From positions 5,698-69,697 of the forward strand of contig CAWEME010000011.1 of assembly GCA_963810055.1 (NCBI GenBank): a DNA stretch of 64,000 nucleotides, in the 5' to 3' direction. The notes beneath the pieces were generated by a model that did no database searches, was not told the origin of the DNA, and was given only the letters and a program-made list of their open reading frames with translations. This document shows, piece by piece, positions 58,078 to 64,000 of this stretch. The position numbers and the translations under genes are program-made. Every line of letters begins with the position of its first letter. The stretch's first letter is position 1. This DNA is from REEB95 sp963810055 (GTDB lineage Bacteria; Pseudomonadota; Alphaproteobacteria; ATCC43930; CGMCC-115725).

Positions 58078-58163
58078 GTAGCACAGGCCGCGTTTCCGCG
58101 GCCGTCGTGCGAAGTAAAGAGAGTCCGTAGCACGGGCCGCGGTTTCGCGGCCGTCGTGCGAAG
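58078..58163. repeat. Tandem pair of REP-like palindromic elements
   Basis: Two 37-base copies lie at 58078-58114 and 58127-58163, 49 bp apart start to start. Each starts GTAGCAC and ends CGTGCGAAG with a GC-rich hairpin between (GGCCGCG ... CGCGGCC). They sit between the GST gene and the convergent aldolase gene, where they may act as a two-way terminator. A divergent third copy is at 53188-53233. Confidence 0.75.
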
Positions 58164-58181
58164 CCAAGCGGAATCCCCTCC

Positions 58182-58901
58182 TCACTTCGCCTTGGCGACG
58201 CGCCGCGCCCACAGCTCATAGGGGCGGTTGAGCGTCTTGTCGTGGCTTTCCCTGGTGCTTTTCGCCTCGCCGGAGCTGAGATAGGTGACCGGCCCGAGGC
58301 GGATCGCCTCGCTTTGCAGCTTGGCGTTGGTTTCGGCATAGACCGCGCGAAAGACCGCGTGGCGAAGCGACGGGCCGACCGTGACCGAGCCGTGGCCGCG
58401 CATCAGCGCGACAATGGCGCCGCCCAGCGTCCGGGCCAGCGCGTCGCCCAGCTTGACGCTGTCGATCAGCATGTTGGTGGCGTCGCCCGCGACCTGCCGG
58501 ATTTCGAACACCGGCACGTTGTCGCCCAGGAAACCGCTCATGTGATAGACCGGCCGGAGTTTCTGCGGCGTGATGCCGAAGGGAATGATGCTGGGCGAGT
58601 GGCTGTGCACCACCGAAGTCACGTCGGGCCGCGCCTTGTAGATCGAGCCGTGGATGAAGCGTTCGAGATAGGTCGCGCGGCCGCGCGGGTCGATCGGAAC
58701 CCCGTCGAAATCGAACAGCATGATGTCCTTGGGCGTAACCAGCCCCGGCGCCATGCTGCGCGCCAACAGGAACCGCCCGGGATCGCGCGGATCGCGCAGG
58801 CTGACATGGCCGAAGCCGTCGACCACGCCCTGGTCGAACAATATCCGGTTGGCGGTGGCGAGCTCGGCCGCCTGTTTCGGATCGATCTTTTCCTTGGCCA
58901 T
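58182..58901 (-). CDS. Class II aldolase/adducin-family protein
   Basis: This 239-residue zinc protein has FGHVSLRDP, SVVHSHSPSIIPFG (two His) and ALMRGHGSVTVG (third His), the aldolase/adducin metal pattern. It would cleave or decarboxylate a small hydroxyacid or sugar phosphate. It is translated ahead of no other gene in its set except the hydratase upstream, from which it is 18 bp away. Confidence 0.82.
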   Translation of the reverse strand: MAKEKIDPKQAAELATANRILFDQGVVDGFGHVSLRDPRDPGRFLLARSMAPGLVTPKDIMLFDFDGVPIDPRGRATYLERFIHGSIYKARPDVTSVVHSHSPSIIPFGITPQKLRPVYHMSGFLGDNVPVFEIRQVAGDATNMLIDSVKLGDALARTLGGAIVALMRGHGSVTVGPSLRHAVFRAVYAETNAKLQSEAIRLGPVTYLSSGEAKSTRESHDKTLNRPYELWARRVAKAK

Positions 58902-58919
58902 GTTTCCCCCTGGATTGTT

Positions 58920-59696
58920 TTATTCGCCGCGGAATTGCGGCGCGCGTTTGGCGAAAAAGGCGTCCATGCCTTCGCGGAAATCCTTGCTCATGTAGCACAT
59001 CACCACCAGATCATCTCCCTCGCCTCTCGGGATGCGCGGCTGGAGACGGCGCAACGCTTCCTTGGTGGCGCGCAGCGTCAAGGGCGCGCGGCTTGCTACC
59101 GCGCGGGCGACCTCCTCCGCGCGTTTCATCAGATCCGCCGCCTCCACCACCTCGGTCACGAGGCCGATGGCCTGCGCCTCGGGCGCCTCGACCAGCCGGG
59201 CGTTGAAGATCAGATCCTTCACCCGCCCCGCCCCCACCAGCGCGCAGAGCCGCGCATAGTTTCCCATCGACAGGCAATTGCCCAGCGTGCGCGCCACCGG
59301 AAAGCCGAAGCGGGCAGTGGATGCTGCGATCCTGAGATCGCAGGCGGCGGCGATGCCGGCGCCGCCGCCGGTGCAGGCGCCCTGAATGACGGCGATGGTC
59401 GGCAGCTGGCAGCTTTCCAGAGCGGTCAGCACGCGGTCGATGCGGCCTTCGTAGGCGAGCGCGTCGGCGGGCTTGTCGAAGGCCTTGAACTGCGAGATGT
59501 CCGTGCCCGAGGCAAAGGCCTTGTCGCCGGCGCCGGTGAGCAGCAGAACCCGGATCGACTTGTCCTGGGGTGCCTCGGCGCAGATTTCGGCGAGGCGGTC
59601 ATACATGGCGAAGGTCAAGGCGTTCCGCGCCTGCGGCCGGTTGAAGGTGATGCGGCCGATGCCGTCGCGGATTTCGTAAAGGAGTTCGTCGCTCAC
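58920..59696 (-). CDS. Enoyl-CoA hydratase/isomerase family protein
   Basis: This 258-residue crotonase-fold protein has DKAFASGTDISQF, then IQGACTGGGAGIAAACDLRI, the two oxyanion-hole loops. It is followed 18 bp later by the class II aldolase. The role in this gene set is unknown. Confidence 0.85.
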   Translation of the reverse strand: MSDELLYEIRDGIGRITFNRPQARNALTFAMYDRLAEICAEAPQDKSIRVLLLTGAGDKAFASGTDISQFKAFDKPADALAYEGRIDRVLTALESCQLPTIAVIQGACTGGGAGIAAACDLRIAASTARFGFPVARTLGNCLSMGNYARLCALVGAGRVKDLIFNARLVEAPEAQAIGLVTEVVEAADLMKRAEEVARAVASRAPLTLRATKEALRRLQPRIPRGEGDDLVVMCYMSKDFREGMDAFFAKRAPQFRGE

Positions 59697-59841
59697 TGGC
59701 GTATCCCCATCATGGCCAAGGGTTAGGGCAAAAGGCGGGAAAGCGACCTTACTATGCCACCCCGGCCCGGCGCCTCAAGCTTTTAGGGCTGCCGGTTTCG
59801 TTCTTCCATGGCAATATGGGGTTCTCGCAGGAGACACCGCC

Positions 59842-60297
59842 ATGCCGCTCACCCATCTCGAGCATTTCCTGATCCAGTCGCCCGACATCGACCGGACCCG
59901 CGACTGGTACGTGAAAGTCCTGGGCCTGGTCGCCGGGCCGCATCCCGATTTCGGCTTCCCCGTGCATTGGCTCTATCTCGGCGACGTGCCGGTGCTGCAT
60001 GTGGCGCAGGGCGGCGCCGCGGTTTCGCAAAACCGGCTCAAATATCTCGGCCAGCAATCGCAAGCGACCGAGGGCACCGGCGTGATCGACCACGTCGCCT
60101 TCCGCGCCACCGGGCTGCCTGCGATGATCGCGCATCTGCAAAAGCTCAAGATCGAATTCAAGGAGCGCCAAGTCGACGACCAGGGGCTGTATCAGCTTTT
60201 CCTGTTCGACCCCAACGGGGTCAAGGTCGAGCTCAACTACCAGGCGGCCGAAGCCAAGGGGCGCCGGGCGGCGGTGATGGCGAGCGATTACCGCTGA
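59842..60297 (+). CDS. VOC-family protein
   Basis: This 151-residue protein has LTHLEHFLIQSPDIDRTRDW and VIDHVAFRATGLPAMIAHLQ and ends LFDPNGVKVELNY, the vicinal-oxygen-chelate fold with the metal-ligand positions. It may be a lyase or dioxygenase-like protein with unknown substrate. It stands alone on the plus strand. Confidence 0.82.
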   Translation: MPLTHLEHFLIQSPDIDRTRDWYVKVLGLVAGPHPDFGFPVHWLYLGDVPVLHVAQGGAAVSQNRLKYLGQQSQATEGTGVIDHVAFRATGLPAMIAHLQKLKIEFKERQVDDQGLYQLFLFDPNGVKVELNYQAAEAKGRRAAVMASDYR

Positions 60298-60379
60298 ACC
60301 GCGATAAACCGAACACAATCAAGGGCTAGGCAACTCCGGACGCGCTCTCTATAGTCCGCGCCAGCGCAGGAGGATTGCT

Positions 60380-60799
60380 TTGCAAGCGAACATCGGGAAA
60401 TCACGAATTCGGCGGCGCACGGCGAAGGAGCACGGGCCTGACCCGGTCGATGTCCATGTCGGCCGGCGTTTGCGCATCGGACGCGAGTTTGCCGGATTGA
60501 CCCAGACCGGCATCGGCAAGGAACTCGGCATGAGCTTCCAGGTGGTGCAGAAATACGAGCAAGGCGAGATCCGCATTTCCGCCAGCCGGCTCTATCAGCT
60601 GGCAAAGCTGCTGGGGAAGCCGGTGTCTTATTTCTTCGAAGGGCTCGAAACCGCGTCGGGCGCGGCCGCCCCGCCCGAACAGGGCATCGTCAGGCGCGAA
60701 ATCGAGCTGGTGCGTGCCTTCCGCTCCATCGACAGCCCCGAGGTGCAGCAGCGCCTGTTGCTGCTGATGCGGGACGTCGGCGAGCACCAGTCGGCGTAA
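60380..60799 (+). CDS. XRE-family helix-turn-helix regulator
   Basis: This 139-residue protein has VGRRLRIGREFAGLTQTGIG and SFQVVQKYEQGEIRISASRL, the XRE HTH of about residues 27-80, followed by a helical tail. It begins with TTG 60380. Relatives lie upstream of fabI or aroC in several Alphaproteobacteria. The target is unknown. Confidence 0.82.
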   Translation: MQANIGKSRIRRRTAKEHGPDPVDVHVGRRLRIGREFAGLTQTGIGKELGMSFQVVQKYEQGEIRISASRLYQLAKLLGKPVSYFFEGLETASGAAAPPEQGIVRREIELVRAFRSIDSPEVQQRLLLLMRDVGEHQSA

Positions 60800-60822
60800 T
60801 CGAGACCGCAACGGGACCAGGC

Positions 60823-61635
60823 ATGACCGAAACCAAGCCGCTGATGGCCGGCAAGCGCGGCCTCATCATGGGCGTCGCCAACGAGCGCTCGATCGCCTGG
60901 GCGATCGCCCAGGCGGTGCACGCGCACGGCGCCGAGCTCGCCTTCACCTATCAGGGCGACGCGCTGGGCAAGCGCGTCAAGCCGCTGGCCGACAGCATCG
61001 GCGGCAAGGTGGTGGGTGATTGCGACGTCGGCAACGAGGCGAGCGTGGCCGCGGTTTTCGAATCCGTCACGCAGCTTTGGGGCGGATTAGATTTCCTCGT
61101 CCATGCCATCGCCTATTCCGATCCCGAAGAGCTGCGCGGACTTTATGTCGACACCACGCGCGCCAATTTCCTGAAGAGTCTGGAAATCTCCTGTTACTCC
61201 TTCACCGATCTGTGCCGCCGCGCCGTGCCGTTGATGACCAAGGGCGGCAGCCTGCTGACCTTGAGCTATCTCGGGGCCGAGCGCGTCATGCCGCATTACA
61301 ACGTCATGGGCGTGGCCAAGGCCGCGCTCGAGGCGTCGGTGCGCTATCTCGCGGTCGATCTCGGCGGCAAGAACATCCGCGTCAACGCCATCTCGGCCGG
61401 GCCGCTCAAGACGCTGGCGGCCTCGGGCATCGGCGATTTCCGCTATATCCTGAAGTGGAACCAGTACAATTCGCCCTTGAAGCGCAACGTCGCGCTCGAG
61501 GAAGTCGGCAATGCCGGCCTCTATCTGCTGAGCGACCTTTCCAACGGCGTCACCGGCGAGGTGCATCACGTCGATTCCGGCTATCATGTCGTCGGCATGA
61601 AGGCGGTGGACGCGCCCGACATATCGGTCGTCTAG
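60823..61635 (+). CDS. fabI: Enoyl-ACP reductase (NADH)
   Basis: This 270-residue short-chain reductase has MGVANERSIAWAIA, the AYSDPEELRG strand and the Tyr-(x)6-Lys site in YNVMGVAKAALE, typical of FabI, the target of triclosan. It reduces enoyl-ACP in fatty acid synthesis. aroC starts 9 bp downstream. Confidence 0.95.
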   Translation: MTETKPLMAGKRGLIMGVANERSIAWAIAQAVHAHGAELAFTYQGDALGKRVKPLADSIGGKVVGDCDVGNEASVAAVFESVTQLWGGLDFLVHAIAYSDPEELRGLYVDTTRANFLKSLEISCYSFTDLCRRAVPLMTKGGSLLTLSYLGAERVMPHYNVMGVAKAALEASVRYLAVDLGGKNIRVNAISAGPLKTLAASGIGDFRYILKWNQYNSPLKRNVALEEVGNAGLYLLSDLSNGVTGEVHHVDSGYHVVGMKAVDAPDISVV

Positions 61636-61644
61636 GAGACGGAA

Positions 61645-62714
61645 ATGTCCGGCAACGGTTTCGGCACCATCTTCCGCTTTACGACATGGGGCGAAAGCCA
61701 CGGGCCGGCCATCGGCTGCGTCGTCGAGGGCGTGCCGCCGCGCATCCCCTTGTCCGAAGGCGACATCCAGCCCTGGCTCGACAAGCGCCGGCCGGGGGCC
61801 TCGCGCTTCACCACCCAGCGCAAGGAAAGCGACAAGGTGCAGATCCTGTCCGGCGTGTTCGAGGGCCAGACCACCGGCTCGCCGGTGATGCTGCTGATCG
61901 CCAACGAGGACGCGCGCGCCAAGGATTACGACGCGATCAAGGACCAGTTCCGCCCCGGCCACGCCGATTACACCTATTGGGCCAAATACGGCATCCGCGA
62001 CTATCGCGGCGGCGGCCGCGCCTCGGCGCGCGAGACCGCGGCGCGCGTCGCCGCCGGCGCCATCGCGCGCAAGATCCTCGGGCCGGCGGTCGATGTCCGC
62101 GGCGCGCTCATCCAGATCGGCCCGCATCCGATCGACCGCAAGCGCTGGGACTGGAAAGAGGTGGCGAACAACCCGTTCTTCTGCCCCGACGCCCAGACGG
62201 CGAAGTCCTGGGAAAACTTCCTCGATGAGACGCGCAAGGCGGGCTCCTCCGCCGGCGCCGTCATCGAGATCCAGGCTTCGGGAGTCCCGGCCGGATGGGG
62301 CGATCCCATCTACGACAAGCTCGACGCCGATCTCGCCAAGGCGATGATGGGCATCAACGCGGTCAAGGGCGTCGAGATCGGCGCCGGCATGGCCGCGGCC
62401 TCGCTGTCGGGCGAGCAGAACGCCGACGAGATGCGCATGAAGGCGGCAAGGTCGCGTTCCTGTCCAACCACGCCGGCGGCATATTGGGCGGCATATCGAC
62501 CGGCCAGGACGTGGTCGTGCGCTTCGCGGTCAAGCCGACCAGCTCGATCCTCAAGCCCCTGAAGAGCGTCGACCGTTTCGGCAAGGAGATCGAGATCTCG
62601 ACCAAGGGCCGCCACGATCCCTGCGTCGGCATCCGCGCCGTGCCGGTGGGCGAAGCGATGATGGCCGTGGTGCTGGCCGATCATATGCTGCGCCACCGCG
62701 CGCAATGCGGCTGA
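61645..62714 (+). CDS. aroC: Chorismate synthase, one frame break
   Basis: Chorismate synthase makes chorismate from EPSP with reduced FMN. The signatures GESHGPAIGCVVEGVPP, FRPGHADYTYWAKYG and GGGRASARETAARVAAGAI, then SNHAGGILGGISTGQ, are present. A one-base deletion near 62440 breaks the frame between GEQNADEMRMK and GGKVAFLSNHAGG; about 356 residues end at TGA 62712-62714. A sequence error is likely. Confidence 0.92.
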
Positions 62715-64000
62715 GCGCCAAGATGGGCCGCTTTCTTTTCAGGTTTTTGCGCCGTCATCGGCTTCCTGGTCGTTCTGTCCGGGCTGGCGGCTTCGGGCGT
62801 TTTTCTCTGGTTCAAGCTTTCCGCTCCCGGCGTGGCATCCGACACCGTCCTGACGCTGGAAATCTCCGGCGCGCTGCCCGACGGCCCGCCGCAAACGGGA
62901 CTGGCCGGCCTGCTCGCGGGCCCGCAGCGGACTCTGGGCGACGTGCTCGGCGCGCTCGAACGCGCGCGATCCGATCCGCGCGTCAAGGGCCTGATGCTGC
63001 GCATCGGCGGCGGCGGTCTCGGCCTCGCCCAGGTGCAGGAATTGCGCGACGCGATCCGGGATTTCCGCGCCAAGGGCAAGCCCGTCTTCGCCTATAGCGA
63101 CAGCTACGGCGAATTCGAATCCGGCACCACCGCCTATTACCTGGCTTCGTCCTGCGACGAGGTTTGGCTGCAACCGTTGGGCCTCTTAAGCCTGGTGGGG
63201 CTGCGCGCCGAGCAGCCGTTCTTCCGCGGTTCGCTCGACAAGCTCGGCGTCGTGCCCCGCTTCGACAAGCGCGAGGAATACAAGACGGCGATGAACATGC
63301 TGACCGACACCGCCATGACCCCGGCGCAGCGCGAGGAAACCACCTCGCTGCTCGCGTCGCTGCGCGGCCAGATCGTGTCCGGGATCGCGGCGGGGCGGAA
63401 GCTCGACCCGGCCGTGGTCGGCGATCTCATCGATAAGGGCCCTTATCTGGCGCAGGAAGCGCTCGACAACCATCTGATCGACCATGTCGGCTATGGCGAG
63501 GACGCGCTCGCCGCGCTTAAGCAACATGCCGGCGGCGACGCCAAGACCATGACCCTCGCCCATTACATCGACAGCGTCGGCCCGCCGCACGCCAAGGGGC
63601 CGGTGATCGCGCTGATCTACGCCGACGGGCTGATGGTTCGCGGCAAGAGCGACGACACGGGGCTGATGGGCAACGGCCTGATGGGTTCGGAAAGCGTCAT
63701 CCACGCCTTCCGCCTGGCCGAGCGCGACAAGGACGTGCGCGCGATCTTGTTCCGCATCGACAGCCCCGGCGGCTCGGCGGTGGCGGCGGAATCGATCTGG
63801 AACGAGGTCAAGGCGGCGCGCGCTTCGGGCAAGCCGGTGATCGTCAGCATGGGCGGCGTCGCCGGTTCGGGGGGATATTACATCGCCGATCCGACGCCGA
63901 CAAGATCGTCGCCGAGCCCGCGACCTGACCGGCTCGATCGGCGTGCTGGCCGGCAAAATGCTGATCAACGGCCTTTCGGACAAGCTCGGCGTCACCTGGG
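62705..64000 (+). CDS. sppA: Signal peptide peptidase SppA, partial and with three frame breaks
   Basis: The protein has an N-terminal membrane helix (AVIGFLVVLSGLAASGVFLW) and two S49 halves. The catalytic Lys lies in DKREEYKTAMNML and the catalytic Ser in MGGVAGSGGYYIA. Frame breaks occur near 62752 (extra base) and near 63892 and 63927 (each one base missing); the segments ADKIVAEPAT and LTGSIGVLAGKMLINGLSD follow. The gene runs off the window. SppA digests cleaved signal peptides in the inner membrane. ATG 62723 is also a possible start. Confidence 0.87.

Noticed and set aside
58242..59726. A 494-residue plus-strand frame opposite the aldolase and hydratase genes
   Set aside because: Both minus-strand genes have clear family motifs and start sites; this one is their reverse shadow.

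Overview
The window looks like a piece of an alphaproteobacterial chromosome. Many core genes sit in an order that is familiar in Rhodospirillales-like and related Alphaproteobacteria (murA, DUF2948, hisG, hisD, UPF0262, infA, maf, RNase E/G, yacG, tRNA-Phe; glyQ-glyS-ppdK; XRE-fabI-aroC-sppA). GC content is high through the core. The genus cannot be fixed from this sequence.

Bases 1-14378 are accessory DNA with visibly lower GC and different codon use. The segment ends at a P4-type tyrosine integrase (13009-14217) that starts 162 bp from the 3' end of an intact tRNA-Phe. A 46-bp 3'-half fragment of a CAU (probably initiator Met) tRNA lies on the other side of the integrase. Two gene sets lie here. 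First, a fumarate/succinate-oxidoreductase-like set (flavoprotein, 2Fe-2S/HdrC-like protein, HdrB-like protein) between two MFS transporter genes, followed by a LysR regulator. Second, a catabolic set around a GntR/FadR-type regulator: an enoyl-CoA hydratase, a decayed flavin reductase and an MFS transporter on the minus strand, and a crotonyl-CoA carboxylase/reductase homologue with an acyl-CoA ligase on the plus strand. A shared 14-bp element lies in both intergenic regions around the regulator gene. A transposase stub (6016-6072) separates the two sets.

14379-24426 is a conserved housekeeping block transcribed leftward. It is interrupted by a rightward trio of Tad-pilus-type genes (TadE, TadE/G-like, TadG) between the RNase E/G gene and yacG. 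tRNA-Thr follows.

24472-38012 carries a BtuF-like binding protein, a lipid A-type acyltransferase, a Tat-type amidase, an AcuI-like reductase with a thiolase, pyrC, a cupin with an extradiol-dioxygenase-like protein, and a surface-glycan set (GT9, two GT4-like transferases, asparagine synthetase). ygfZ follows. ppdK, glyS and glyQ come next, then a mixed block with a prenyl synthase, tRNA-Pro, an S41 protease, an acyltransferase-3 and a metallo-beta-lactamase-fold protein. 53-60 kb looks like small-molecule catabolism: a Liv-type binding protein, FAH-family hydrolase, MFS, RidA, beta-class GST, class II aldolase, enoyl-CoA hydratase and a VOC protein. The window closes with an XRE regulator, fabI, aroC and the start of sppA.

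From about 17 kb onward many housekeeping genes carry one-base frame breaks (rng, dcd, asnB, both GT4 genes, ppdK, acyltransferase-3, MBL, a lipoprotein, aroC, sppA). Most are a single extra base. Sequence or assembly error is the simplest explanation, so these genes are annotated across their frame breaks as probably functional. The island genes at 1-14 kb show no such breaks, apart from the flavin-reductase remnant, whose in-frame stop and missing N-terminus look like real decay.
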